A stretch of 64,000 nt of DNA from Peptostreptococcus stomatis DSM 17678 (lineage in GTDB: Bacteria > Bacillota > Clostridia > Peptostreptococcales > Peptostreptococcaceae), in the NCBI RefSeq assembly GCF_000147675.1, contig NZ_ADGQ01000057.1, positions 1-64,000 on the forward strand, given 5' to 3'. Shown here in pieces: positions 44,069-53,048 of the stretch (within the stretch, counting starts at the first letter, position 1; each line of letters begins with the position of its first letter). The notes under the pieces are model-generated. The model searched no databases. It was not told the origin of the DNA and saw only the letters and a list, made by a program, of their open reading frames with translations. Both the position numbers and the translations under genes were made by a program.

Positions 44069-44788
44069 ATGACAAAAGATATAACAGTAGGTGTATTGGG
44101 GGGTCTAGGCCCAATGGCAACTGTCTACTTCTACGATATGGTAGTTGAAATGACAGATGCCAGGAGAGACCAGGACCACCTGGACATGATAATAATGAAT
44201 AGGGCAACTACGCCTGACAGGACTGCCTATATTATAGGTTCTTCAGATGCTAGTCCTCTTGAATATATATCCAGTGATGCCAAGAGGTTAGAAGCAGCAG
44301 GGGCCGACTTCCTTGTCCTAACCTGTAATACAGCCCATTACTTCTACAAGGATATAGTAGAAGGACTTGGTGTACCCCTGATAAATATGATAGAAGAAAC
44401 AGTTGTCCATGCTAAAAAGCAGGGCCACAGGAAGATAGGTATACTAGCTACGACTGGAAATATTAGGACAGGCCTTTATCAAGATATGTGTGTAGCCCAG
44501 TCTATGGACTACTATGTACCGACTCAACAAGTTCAGGATATGGTAATGGACATAATATACAACCAGGTAAAGGCAGGCAAGAAGGCCGATATGGACCAGT
44601 TTAACAAGATTATAGAGGTATTAAAGGCTGAGGGATGTGATTGCGCCATACTTGGCTGTACAGAATTATCTATTATAAAAAAGGATGAAAAACTGCCAAA
44701 CGACTTTTTTGTAGATTCTTCAGAAGTCCTGGCCATGACAACCATATTGAAGGCAGGTAGAAAACTAAAAGAAGACTATCAAATCTAG
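44069..44788 (+). CDS. Aspartate/glutamate racemase family protein
   Basis: This 239-residue cofactor-independent racemase has the two catalytic cysteines in [10 protein letters not shown] (about 80-89) and ILGCTELS (about 192-199), and opens with [13 protein letters not shown], typical of the aspartate racemase group rather than MurI. It would supply D-aspartate for the ATP-grasp ligase encoded 23 bp upstream. ATG 44069 has GGAG six bases upstream; an ATG at 44057 is part of that site. The murE-like gene follows 25 bp later. Confidence 0.9.
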   Translation: MTKDITVGVLGGLGPMATVYFYDMVVEMTDARRDQDHLDMIIMNRATTPDRTAYIIGSSDASPLEYISSDAKRLEAAGADFLVLTCNTAHYFYKDIVEGLGVPLINMIEETVVHAKKQGHRKIGILATTGNIRTGLYQDMCVAQSMDYYVPTQQVQDMVMDIIYNQVKAGKKADMDQFNKIIEVLKAEGCDCAILGCTELSIIKKDEKLPNDFFVDSSEVLAMTTILKAGRKLKEDYQI

Positions 44789-44813
44789 GTTGATAGAAAT
44801 AGGGGTGGACTAA

Positions 44814-46301
44814 ATGAAACTTAGTGAATTACTCACAGGCCTGGAATATATTTCAAACAGGGATATGGACCAGCTAAAAGAATGTGAGATAGACAACATA
44901 TGCTACGATTCCAGAAAGGCAAGAAAAAATGGGATATTTGTAGCCATCAAGGGAGAAACAGTAGACGGACATAAGTATGTAGACTCAGCCTACCAAAAGG
45001 GTTGTAGGGCATTTGTAGTAAATGATAATATGGACCTGGCAGAGGATGCCATTATGATAATAGTAGATGACAGTAGGAACTGCCTATCTCATATATCAGC
45101 CAACTTTTTTGGAAATCCTTCTAAAGAATTAAAGGTAATAGGTGTAACTGGTACCAAGGGCAAGACTACAATCACTAATTATCTGAAATCAGTCTTGACT
45201 AAGTCAGGCCTAAACACAGGTGTAATAGGAACAAATGGGGTCTTCTACAATGACTATGAAGGTAAGACTATAAATACTACACCTGAATCATATGAGCTCC
45301 ACAAGACTATTAGGGAGATGGTAGATGCGGGGGTCAAGTGTGTTGCCATGGAGGTATCTTCAGGAGGCCTAATGATGGAAAGGGTCAACCATGTTGACTT
45401 TGATATTGGTATATATACCAACCTATCACCGGACCATATAGGACCTAAGGAACATCCTACTTTTGAAGACTATAGGGATTGTAAGTCCAGACTATTTTCC
45501 CTATGCAGGCATGGTATTATCAATATTGATGACGACCATGCTTCATATATGATTGACAAGGCTACCTGTGATATAGAAACTTTTTCTATAAAAAAACCTA
45601 GTGATTATAGGGCGGAGGATATCAGCCTGACTAGGACTAAAACCAGCCTGGGTGTAGATTTCAAGTATATAAGGGATGGACAGGCTAGCCAGACCCATAT
45701 AGCATCACCAGGTGAATTTAGTGTATACAATGCCTTGGCGGTGATAGCTACCGCAAATTACCTGGGGATAGATAAGGACAAGATGCTATCAGCCTTGGCT
45801 ACAGCTCAAGTGGATGGTAGGGTAGAGGTTATACCATCAATACCTGATATAACTGTAGTCCTAGACTATGCCCATAATGGTGTTAGCCTGGAAAATGTTC
45901 TAGAAACCCTACTAAAGTACAAGCCAAGAAGGCTTATATGCGTATTTGGTTCAATCGGTGGAAGGTCGGTCCTACGTAGGAAGGAGTTAGGAGACGTTGC
46001 AGCCAAGCTGTGTGATATATCAATCCTGACTACAGACAACCCAGATGATGAAGATCCAATGAATATTATCAATGATATTGAGGAGTCCTTTGTAGATTCT
46101 AAGTGTCAGGTCCTAAAGATAGTTGACAGGTCCCAGGCTATCCTAAAGGGAATAGAAATTGCCCAGCCGGGTGACATGGTCATAGTGGCAGGCAAGGGTC
46201 ATGAAAAGTACCAGATAATACATGGTGAAAGGGTCTTTTATGATGAAAAGGCAGAGGTCCTAAAGGCTATCGAGATAGTAAAGGATAGACAGGATTCCTA
46301 A
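44814..46301 (+). CDS. MurE-family UDP-MurNAc-tripeptide ligase, non-DAP type
   Basis: This 495-residue Mur ligase adds the third amino acid to the peptidoglycan stem. The ATP loop is VTGTKGKTTIT (about 111-121). The substrate motif is DNPDDEDP at 408-415, where meso-DAP enzymes have DNPR, so L-lysine or L-ornithine is more likely. Two other family motifs deviate: EVSSG replaces EVSSH (180-184) and GSIGGRS replaces the usual GGDRD region (379-385). It could be the only MurE, because no murE is in the wall gene cluster at 54-60 kb, or a paralogue dedicated to the D-Asp branch. Third gene of the operon. Confidence 0.82.
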   Translation: MKLSELLTGLEYISNRDMDQLKECEIDNICYDSRKARKNGIFVAIKGETVDGHKYVDSAYQKGCRAFVVNDNMDLAEDAIMIIVDDSRNCLSHISANFFGNPSKELKVIGVTGTKGKTTITNYLKSVLTKSGLNTGVIGTNGVFYNDYEGKTINTTPESYELHKTIREMVDAGVKCVAMEVSSGGLMMERVNHVDFDIGIYTNLSPDHIGPKEHPTFEDYRDCKSRLFSLCRHGIINIDDDHASYMIDKATCDIETFSIKKPSDYRAEDISLTRTKTSLGVDFKYIRDGQASQTHIASPGEFSVYNALAVIATANYLGIDKDKMLSALATAQVDGRVEVIPSIPDITVVLDYAHNGVSLENVLETLLKYKPRRLICVFGSIGGRSVLRRKELGDVAAKLCDISILTTDNPDDEDPMNIINDIEESFVDSKCQVLKIVDRSQAILKGIEIAQPGDMVIVAGKGHEKYQIIHGERVFYDEKAEVLKAIEIVKDRQDS

Positions 46302-46357
46302 GAGACTAGTTGAATGATAGGGGCTATAATAATAGCCAATGGATAATAAATATAAGA

Positions 46358-46402
46358 GAGGCTACACACCTGTATAGTATGAGTGTGTAGCCCTTCTTTT
46401 AT
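46358..46402 (+). terminator. Terminator after the MurE-like gene
   Basis: GGCTACACAC (46360-46369) pairs perfectly with GTGTGTAGCC (46383-46392), then CTTCTTTTATCTTT. A smaller hairpin (GGCTAT, loop, ATAGCC) precedes it at 46322-46337. Confidence 0.8.
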
Positions 46403-46440
46403 CTTTATTTATATATTTTCTATAGCTTTTATATTGCAGC

Positions 46441-47922
46441 CTACTTGCTAGTAAAGTTAGAAAACTTACAGTTGATAACATTTGCTGAAAATACCCAATC
46501 TTCATTTAGGAGCTTCAAAAACTGGTCTTTACTTAGGTAGATAGTAAAGAGGTTGGTCTTTAGGTCATCCTGCTTGCCTATATCCCTCTTGTATATATCA
46601 AAGTCATCAGGTATAATTTTCCCATATTCGTACGTGTCCTTTTTACCAGTAAAATTTGAGAGAGAACCGATGGCTATAGAAGTCTGGTCCATTCTTGATC
46701 TGGTAGTAACAATCTCCTTGAAAGCTACAAATATATCCCTATTCTTATCTATTAAGTCAAGGTTAGCCATATAAACATTCTTCAGCTTTTTTCTTAGCTG
46801 GTCCTTACTTAACTTGTCAATATCCTTATTTAATGTCTTAGAATCTACATCCGTATAGGTTTCACCAGTAACCTTATCCTTAAGAGTTTTCTTCTTAATC
46901 TGGTAATGAGCACTAGGGTTTATACCTAACTCAAGGTAGTGGTCGTATGGATCGCCAGGAAGGAAAGTAAGGTCTGTCCCATCCGGTGACTTTTGTATCA
47001 AGTCGTAGCTAGCTGGGTCGACTACTCGTAGCCAAAACGGCCGTATATCGAAGTTTTTATCAAAGTCTTTTAAAAGGTTAGCTATAGAAATTAAATTCTT
47101 GCTACCCACAGAGGCGAAAATATATGCTGAATCTGGTAGCTTTTTGACCTCTTCTATCAAGTCCTTTTTATCAGGGAAGCTACCATACAAATTTGCATTA
47201 ATACTAGCTCCATATTTGCTGTAATCAAGAGTTTTTTTGCCTCTTTTATAGATAATTTCTAAATCAATATCTCCACCAGCGACTGATCCATCATAATAGT
47301 TACCTGTATCAAGGTAAAACTCGTAGGACCCGAACTGTCTATCAACAACATCCAAATTAATTAGTAGTCTGGTAGGATCACTGGTTGCATAGAATGAGTG
47401 GACCATATTGGCCAGGTCATTGTACTGACTGGTATAATTTCTATCGTTACCATAAAGCAGGGGACTAAGATACCTATTTTTCACCTGGGTCCATAGGGGC
47501 TTGTTTTTTTCCTCGCTATTAGCCATAGTGTAGAAGTCTGGATAAAAGGACTTTACTATGGGGTTGATTATAAAGAGAAGGGCCACAAGAAGTATAGCCG
47601 TCTTTAGGAGGACAGACCTGGTAGTCCTTGCTATCCTTTTTTTGATTTCCTTATCAATAAGTTTTTCCATTTTGGCTTCCAATTCCATTTGGTCAGGGTC
47701 TGACCTAAAAAAGTCTTCAAAACTTTCGATAGCATGGTCTATAGACTTTCCCCCAGGATTATAAGAAGTCTTGTCAGTATAATCATTATTAATAGGACTC
47801 TTCTCAACTATATCATTATCAAGATTATCTATATCAATACTTGATTTGCCTATATTTTCCATATCAGCATTTGTGGTATTACTAGTATCAGTATCAATAA
47901 TATTTTTATCAATCTTCTTCAT
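46441..47922 (-). CDS. Membrane anti-sigma factor-like regulator of the ECF sigma factor
   Basis: This 493-residue protein is encoded directly after an ECF sigma factor and overlaps its gene by 14 bp, so it is very likely its anti-sigma factor. Residues 1-60 are Asp/Asn/Thr-rich and probably disordered. A Sigma_reg_N-like segment (about 75-130; MEKLIDKEIKKRIARTTRSV then a single membrane helix ending near FIINPI) follows, with a large extracytoplasmic domain that fits Sigma_reg_C (ending near WVFSANVINCKF). ATG 47922 has GGGGTGA upstream. It has no zinc-binding HxxxCxxC motif, so it is not of the ZAS type. The signal sensed is unknown. Confidence 0.78.
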   Translation of the reverse strand: MKKIDKNIIDTDTSNTTNADMENIGKSSIDIDNLDNDIVEKSPINNDYTDKTSYNPGGKSIDHAIESFEDFFRSDPDQMELEAKMEKLIDKEIKKRIARTTRSVLLKTAILLVALLFIINPIVKSFYPDFYTMANSEEKNKPLWTQVKNRYLSPLLYGNDRNYTSQYNDLANMVHSFYATSDPTRLLINLDVVDRQFGSYEFYLDTGNYYDGSVAGGDIDLEIIYKRGKKTLDYSKYGASINANLYGSFPDKKDLIEEVKKLPDSAYIFASVGSKNLISIANLLKDFDKNFDIRPFWLRVVDPASYDLIQKSPDGTDLTFLPGDPYDHYLELGINPSAHYQIKKKTLKDKVTGETYTDVDSKTLNKDIDKLSKDQLRKKLKNVYMANLDLIDKNRDIFVAFKEIVTTRSRMDQTSIAIGSLSNFTGKKDTYEYGKIIPDDFDIYKRDIGKQDDLKTNLFTIYLSKDQFLKLLNEDWVFSANVINCKFSNFTSK

Positions 47923-48421
47923 ACTTATCACCCCATTTTCTTTCAATTAAAATTTCCTTTAGTCTTTGACGGGCCCTGGACCTAATCTTTCTAATGTTGG
48001 CAGGGCTGGTGTTCATAATATCGGCAATTTCCTCATCCTTGAGCTGCATATATATGGTGTACATGAGGACAACCCTATAATTTTTAGGTAAGAGGGTGAT
48101 GCCGTGGGCAACCTCTCTCATACTCTCCTCTTTTATAAGGATATCCAAAGGGTTATCTGGTCCAGATAAACGCTCAAATATTAGGTCAGGGTCATCTACA
48201 TAACGTGAACTATGCCGTATGTGGTTTATAAACTCATTTTTAAGAACCTTAGACAGCCAAAACTTTAGGCTACCACCCTCCCTATATGAAAGGTAGGCCT
48301 TGGCGAAGGTAACCTGTACTAAAGACTGGGCAAGCTCGTAGTCACCACAAAGGGAAAGGGCATATACGAGCAGGTTCTTATGATATTTTTTGTATATCTG
48401 TTCAAAGTCCGTGTTCTTCAT
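47909..48421 (-). CDS. ECF-family RNA polymerase sigma factor
   Basis: This 170-residue protein has sigma region 2 (about 5-70; FEQIYKKYHKNLLVYALSLCGDYELAQSLVQVTFAKAY) and region 4 (about 112-160; LPKNYRVVLMYTIYMQLKDEEIADIMNTSPANIRKIRSRARQRL, a clear helix-turn-helix split over two helices). ATG 48421 has AAGGAGG upstream; an upstream in-frame ATG lacks a site. It is the first gene of a sigma/anti-sigma operon on the minus strand, the usual layout of membrane-stress sigma factors. Confidence 0.92.
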   Translation of the reverse strand: MKNTDFEQIYKKYHKNLLVYALSLCGDYELAQSLVQVTFAKAYLSYREGGSLKFWLSKVLKNEFINHIRHSSRYVDDPDLIFERLSGPDNPLDILIKEESMREVAHGITLLPKNYRVVLMYTIYMQLKDEEIADIMNTSPANIRKIRSRARQRLKEILIERKWGDKYEED

Positions 48422-48636
48422 ATATACCTCCTTGAAGATGGTGCTAGCCCAGTAATTACTTAAACCCATATAATTTTGCTTAAAGCTAGTTTGAGAAATT
48501 CACTTAAGTAAATTTTCTTTATATAAATATAACACAGGGAGGAGGGGTTTGTGACACTATTTAATAGGTTTTATTTTAAGGTGAGTCGGGTGTCTATATA
48601 TATACTTGTTTGAATATGTATTTTATGCCCATTTGA
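48422..48636. promoter_or_regulatory. Upstream region of the ECF sigma operon
   Basis: In an AT-rich spacer one block is G+C-rich on the minus strand: TGTCACAAACCCCTCC, within 48537-48556, followed about 10 bases later by TGTTATATTT. ECF sigma factors often recognise AAC-containing -35 sites and autoregulate, so this block is the best candidate for a self-controlled promoter. No gene lies in this stretch. Confidence 0.35.
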
Positions 48637-48665
48637 TTGATTTTAAGGCTCTTTTAGGTTATAAT
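48637..48665 (+). promoter_or_regulatory. Promoter of ychF
   Basis: TTGATT (48637-48642) and TATAAT (48660-48665) are 17 bp apart, the same boxes and spacing as the pot promoter. The transcript would start near 48672 with a leader of about 94 bases. Confidence 0.7.
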
Positions 48666-48691
48666 ATAGGATGTTAAATAATGTAATTTAA

Positions 48692-48734
48692 CAAATATAT
48701 TGCATGAAAAATAGGTTTTTCGGCAATATATTTG
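48692..48734 (+). promoter_or_regulatory. Long perfect hairpin in the ychF leader
   Basis: CAAATATATTGC (48692-48703) pairs perfectly with GCAATATATTTG (48723-48734). Inside, GAAAAA and TTTTTC can extend the stem around a TAGG loop. It ends about 20 bases before the GGAGG site and has no T-tract after it, so it is more likely an RNA stability or translation element than a terminator. Confidence 0.5.
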
Positions 48735-48765
48735 ATTGCTAAGAATATATTTCGGAGGTTTAATT

Positions 48766-49863
48766 ATGAAATTAGGTATAGTAGGCTTACCAAATGTAGG
48801 TAAGAGTACGCTTTTTAATGCAATTACGCAGGCAGGGGCTGAATCTGCCAACTACCCGTTTTGTACTATAGATCCAAATGTGGGTGTGGTATCAGTTCCT
48901 GATAATAGATTGAACAAGTTAAAAGACCTGTACAATTCTAAGAAGATAGTTCAGACTGCTATAGAGTTTGTCGATATAGCTGGTCTAGTCAAGGGGGCAT
49001 CTAAGGGTGAAGGTCTTGGAAACAAGTTCCTTTCCAATATTAGGGAAGTAGATGCCATAGTTCATGTAGTAAGGTGTTTTGAAGATTCAAACGTAGTCCA
49101 TGTTGATGGTTCTATAAATTCCTTGAGGGATATAGAAACTATCAACCTTGAGTTGATCTTTTCAGATATGGAAATATTGGACAGGAGAATAGCCAAAACT
49201 ACTAAGGCCCTAAAGGCTGACAAGACCCTACAGGGAGAGTTAGACATACTTAACCAGGTTAAGGCTACCCTTGAAGATGGCAAGAGCATAAGGACAATGG
49301 ACCTGTCAGATGATGATTGGGCTTTTGTAAGGTCACTGGACCTACTTAGTTCAAAGCCGGTAATATATGTGTCAAATGTATCTGAAGATGATCTGGCTGA
49401 TGATGGAGCCAACAATGAGATGGTCAAGGCTGTCAGGGAATTTGCTGCAACTGAAAATTCTGAGGTGGTTGTAATCTGTGCCCAGATTGAAGCTGAAATA
49501 TCAGAATTGGAAACTGAAGAGGAAAAGTTGGAATTCCTAGAAACTCTGGGCTTATCACAATCTGGCTTAGACAAGTTGATCAAGTCTTCTTACCACCTAT
49601 TAGGTTTAATTTCTTTCCTTACTGCTGGTGAGCAGGAAGTTAGGGCATGGACTATAAAGAATGGTACAAAGGCCCCTCAGGCAGGTGGCAAGATTCACTC
49701 TGACATTGAGAGAGGCTTCATAAAGGCGGAGACTATAGCCTATGATGCCCTAATAGAGCATGGAACTATGTCTGCAGCCAAGGAAAAGGGTCTGGTAAGG
49801 CTTGAGGGTAAGGACTACATAGTAAAAGATGGGGACGTTATACTATTTAAGTTTAATGTATAA
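48766..49863 (+). CDS. ychF: Ribosome-associated ATPase/GTPase YchF (OLA1 family)
   Basis: This 365-residue Obg-like P-loop protein binds ribosomes and prefers ATP in studied relatives. G1 is [13 protein letters not shown] (about 7-19), G3 is [10 protein letters not shown] (about 68-77), the G4 position carries YVSNVSE in place of NKxD as in other YchF, and the C-terminal TGS domain (about 280-365) contains [24 protein letters not shown] 48766 has CGGAGG. It stands alone behind its own promoter and leader hairpin. Confidence 0.95.
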   Translation: MKLGIVGLPNVGKSTLFNAITQAGAESANYPFCTIDPNVGVVSVPDNRLNKLKDLYNSKKIVQTAIEFVDIAGLVKGASKGEGLGNKFLSNIREVDAIVHVVRCFEDSNVVHVDGSINSLRDIETINLELIFSDMEILDRRIAKTTKALKADKTLQGELDILNQVKATLEDGKSIRTMDLSDDDWAFVRSLDLLSSKPVIYVSNVSEDDLADDGANNEMVKAVREFAATENSEVVVICAQIEAEISELETEEEKLEFLETLGLSQSGLDKLIKSSYHLLGLISFLTAGEQEVRAWTIKNGTKAPQAGGKIHSDIERGFIKAETIAYDALIEHGTMSAAKEKGLVRLEGKDYIVKDGDVILFKFNV

Positions 49864-49968
49864 GATTCATTGAAATATATCTAGTTTAGAGCTAGAAAAA
49901 ATAAGAATCAGGTAAAAATAATAAGGGGATTGAACTACTAGCCCCAATAAACAATGTGAGGTGTAGAT

Positions 49969-50424
49969 ATGTTTGTGAAGTTTGAGTGTGAAAATTTTAA
50001 AAGAGCAATACTTGATAATTACAGGGAAAAAATCGATCCTGCCTTTGAAGGCCAGGATATCAGTCCTGATATGATGGAAAAGTTTGACCTATTGGACATG
50101 AATGACTATGGTATTACTAGTATTGAAGGTATCCAATACGCCAAAAATCTAAGACATTTATATATGGCCAACAATGAGATAAAGGACCTTACTCCTCTTA
50201 AGGAGTGTGGTAAACTTGAAATTCTTGACTTCCAGAAAAACCAGGTGGAGGACATATGGCCACTTGAACTTTTGAGAAGGCTTGAATCTCTAAATATAGC
50301 CTACAACAATATTACAGATGTAATGGCCTTGAATGATATTGCCAATATAGACAGCATTAATATATCTGGCAATACGATTGAAAATAGGCTACCCCTACGT
50401 CATATCAGGTTTGTAAAGAAGTAA
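49969..50424 (+). CDS. Cytoplasmic leucine-rich repeat protein
   Basis: This 151-residue protein has about four SDS22/internalin-type leucine-rich repeats (LRHLYMANNEIKDLTPLKEC, LEILDFQKNQVEDIWPLELL, LESLNIAYNNITDVMALNDI, and IDSINISGNTIENRLPLRHI) after a short unique N-terminus. It has no signal peptide or anchor, so it is expected in the cytoplasm as a binding protein of unknown partner. Its start is preceded by GAGGTGTAGATA, shared with two other genes here. It lies between ychF and the M16 pair. Confidence 0.85.
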   Translation: MFVKFECENFKRAILDNYREKIDPAFEGQDISPDMMEKFDLLDMNDYGITSIEGIQYAKNLRHLYMANNEIKDLTPLKECGKLEILDFQKNQVEDIWPLELLRRLESLNIAYNNITDVMALNDIANIDSINISGNTIENRLPLRHIRFVKK

Positions 50425-50466
50425 ATCCTTGATATAGAGTGCCCAGGCACTAAGAAAGGAATAATA

Positions 50467-51726
50467 ATGACAAAGATGAATATAGTAGACCTAGGAGACG
50501 GCATATCCCTAGGTCTAGTAAAAAATACAAAGTTTAAATCTAATTTAATTTCAATATATTTTCAAAGGCAACTTGATAGGAAGGAAGTAACAAGGATATC
50601 CCTCTTAACCAACCTCCTGCAGGTGGCTACTAATAAATACCCTAGCATGAAGGCCATCTCTCAGAAGTTGGATAGTCTTTACGGTCTATCTATGAATCTA
50701 GGGCTTTCTAAGCATGGTGAAAAGTTAATCATTAGCTTAAAGCTCCTAAGTATATCTGACAGGTACCTTGACCAGCCGGTTTTTGAGGATGTGATAGACT
50801 TTGCCAGTGAAATCCTATTAAATCCACTAGTGGTAGATGGTCAATTAAATCCTGACAAGTTGGACTTGGAAAAGAAAAACCTTGAGGAAGAAATAGGTTC
50901 AAAGATCAATGACAAGAGGACTTATGCAAATCTTAGGTGCATTGAGCATATGTGCAAGGATGAGTTATATTCAATCGATCATATAGGTTATATAGAGGAT
51001 TTGGACTCTATAAGTGCCAAGGATATATATGAGACCTACAAGGACCTTATATCAACATCCAGAATTTTTATAATGGTTGAGGGTGACTTTGATGAGGACA
51101 AGGTAAGGGACTTATGTATAGAAAAGTTCAAGTTTGAGAGGTCTAATGTTCAAAACTTATCCAGGGAGGACTATGGCTACATGTCAAACCCTATTAGGTA
51201 TTTTGAAGAGGATATGGCTACCAGTCAGGGCAAGTTAGTAATTGGCCTGAGAACTGGTGTTGACTATATGGATTACGATAGGTATTACAGTTTGATGCTT
51301 GCCAATAGCATTTTGGGAGGAGGACCCCACTCTAAGTTGTTTAACAATGTAAGAGAGAAGGAGAGTATCTGCTACTATGCATCATCTAACCTGGAAAAGA
51401 CTAAAGGCCTTATGTTTATTAGTTCTGGTATAGATATTGAAAACTACGACAGGGCAATAGAGCTTATAAGGAGGGAATTGGATGATACCATGCAGGGCAA
51501 GATTAGTCAGTTAGAGCTGGACAATGCCAAAAAGAGCCTGATAAACTCCCTGAAGGCCATTGGTGATTCCATAGTTTCAGATGTGGAATTTACTTACAAC
51601 CAGTACATTTCTGGCAGCAAATTGACTGTGGAAGATGTAATAGGATATGTGGAAAAAGTTGATATAGATATGATCATAGAATCCATGAAGGATGTAAAAG
51701 AAGATACAGTCTTCTTTTTGAAGTAG
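50467..51726 (+). CDS. yfmF: M16-family peptidase-like protein, YfmF type
   Basis: This 419-residue protein has the two-lobed M16 fold but lacks the HxxEH zinc motif; the equivalent helix reads RISLLTNLLQVATNKYPS. In Bacillus subtilis, YfmF with YfmH is needed for the 5-aminopentanol modification of elongation factor P, and inactive M16 halves typically pair with an active partner. The ATG has AAAGGA. It is followed 17 bp later by the catalytic partner. The EF-P link is inferred from family knowledge; efp is not in the window. Confidence 0.85.
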   Translation: MTKMNIVDLGDGISLGLVKNTKFKSNLISIYFQRQLDRKEVTRISLLTNLLQVATNKYPSMKAISQKLDSLYGLSMNLGLSKHGEKLIISLKLLSISDRYLDQPVFEDVIDFASEILLNPLVVDGQLNPDKLDLEKKNLEEEIGSKINDKRTYANLRCIEHMCKDELYSIDHIGYIEDLDSISAKDIYETYKDLISTSRIFIMVEGDFDEDKVRDLCIEKFKFERSNVQNLSREDYGYMSNPIRYFEEDMATSQGKLVIGLRTGVDYMDYDRYYSLMLANSILGGGPHSKLFNNVREKESICYYASSNLEKTKGLMFISSGIDIENYDRAIELIRRELDDTMQGKISQLELDNAKKSLINSLKAIGDSIVSDVEFTYNQYISGSKLTVEDVIGYVEKVDIDMIIESMKDVKEDTVFFLK

Positions 51727-51743
51727 GTTACAAGGGGGATTTT

Positions 51744-53036
51744 ATGAATAAGATATATAATGAAGTGATAAGAGAGACTATATACTATGATAGTCTGGAA
51801 AATGGCCTAGAGGTATACTATATGCCTAAGAAGGGCTATACAAATAAGTATGCAGTTTTGGGGGTGGACTTTGGTTCTAATGACCTTGACTTTATACCTA
51901 TTGGAGAAAGTGAGAGGATTAGGGTCCAGGAGGGGATAGCCCATTTCTTGGAACATAAGATGTTTGAGCAACCAGATGGTGGTAATGCCTTTGATAAGTT
52001 TTCTAAGCTTGGGGCGAGCGCTAATGCCTTCACTAGTTTTACCATGACGGCTTACCTTTTCTCTGCTACAGATAACTTTATGGAGTCACTAGGCCACTTG
52101 ATTGACTATGTCCAGACTCCATACTATACGGATGAAAATGTTAATAAGGAAAAGGGGATAATAGCCCAGGAGATAAAGATGTATGAGGACGATCCTGAAT
52201 GGAATGTCTACTTTAATTGTCTAAAGGCTATGTACTCTAAACACCACGCCAACATAGATATAGCAGGTAGTGTAGAATCTATCAATGCGATTAGGCCAGA
52301 GGACTTGTATAAGTGTTATAGGACCTTCTACAATCCTGCTAATATGAAGCTATTTGTGGTTGGGGACCTGGATGTAGAAGAATTGATGTCTACAATCAAA
52401 AAGGCCAACCATAAGGACCTGGCTTTTGAGAAGAATATAAGGTCATTTATGCCTAAGGAACCTATAGAGGTTAATCAGAAGAAGATAGTTGAAGAATTTA
52501 TGGTGTCCATGCCACTCTTTTATATAGGCTATAAGGATGTTAAGAAGGATATGGAATCCAGGGAGGCCCTTAAAAATGAAATAAGGACCGACATCCTATT
52601 TGATATGATATTTTCTGAGAGTGGAGACCTCCACCAGGTCCTATACAATGATGGTCTCTTGGTTGGTAATATTTCGGGTGGCTACCTAAGTCAAAAGGAC
52701 TATGCCTATGCAATAGCATCCGGTGTATCCAGGGACCCTGAAAAACTAAAGCAGGTGGTTGACTCGTATATAGATGGGCTAAGAAAGTCTGGCCTAGACA
52801 GGCAGGATTTTGAAATAAATAAGAAAAAGAAGATAGGTGGCTTTTTGAAGTCCTTTGACTCTATAGCCTATATAGCCAATAATTTCTTGTCATATAGGTT
52901 TAGGGGGATAAACTTCTTAGACTATTTAGAGGTTTTAAAGGAGGTTCGCTTTGAAGATGTGGTGGATAGGTTTGATGAATTCTTCTGCCAGGACCAGAGC
53001 GTAATATCTATAGTAAAGCCTAAGTTAGAAAATTAG
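51744..53036 (+). CDS. yfmH: M16-family zinc peptidase, YfmH type
   Basis: This 430-residue protein is the catalytic partner of YfmF. The inverted zinc motif HFLEH is at residues 67-71 (GIAHFLEHKMFEQPDGGNAFDKFSKLGA is the wider signature), with the third zinc ligand expected in the following helical stretch around EIKMYEDDPEW (about 138-148). GGGGG precedes the ATG. The stop codon is just before the lgt ribosome binding site, so lgt is in the same transcript. Confidence 0.9.
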   Translation: MNKIYNEVIRETIYYDSLENGLEVYYMPKKGYTNKYAVLGVDFGSNDLDFIPIGESERIRVQEGIAHFLEHKMFEQPDGGNAFDKFSKLGASANAFTSFTMTAYLFSATDNFMESLGHLIDYVQTPYYTDENVNKEKGIIAQEIKMYEDDPEWNVYFNCLKAMYSKHHANIDIAGSVESINAIRPEDLYKCYRTFYNPANMKLFVVGDLDVEELMSTIKKANHKDLAFEKNIRSFMPKEPIEVNQKKIVEEFMVSMPLFYIGYKDVKKDMESREALKNEIRTDILFDMIFSESGDLHQVLYNDGLLVGNISGGYLSQKDYAYAIASGVSRDPEKLKQVVDSYIDGLRKSGLDRQDFEINKKKKIGGFLKSFDSIAYIANNFLSYRFRGINFLDYLEVLKEVRFEDVVDRFDEFFCQDQSVISIVKPKLEN

Positions 53037-53048
53037 GGAGGTCATATA

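Noticed and set aside
49062-49583. A 173-codon Ser-rich frame antisense to ychF, and a 175-codon Pro/Ala-rich frame antisense to ftsZ (59898-60425).
   Set aside because: Both are low-complexity reversals of strongly conserved genes and have no ribosome binding site.
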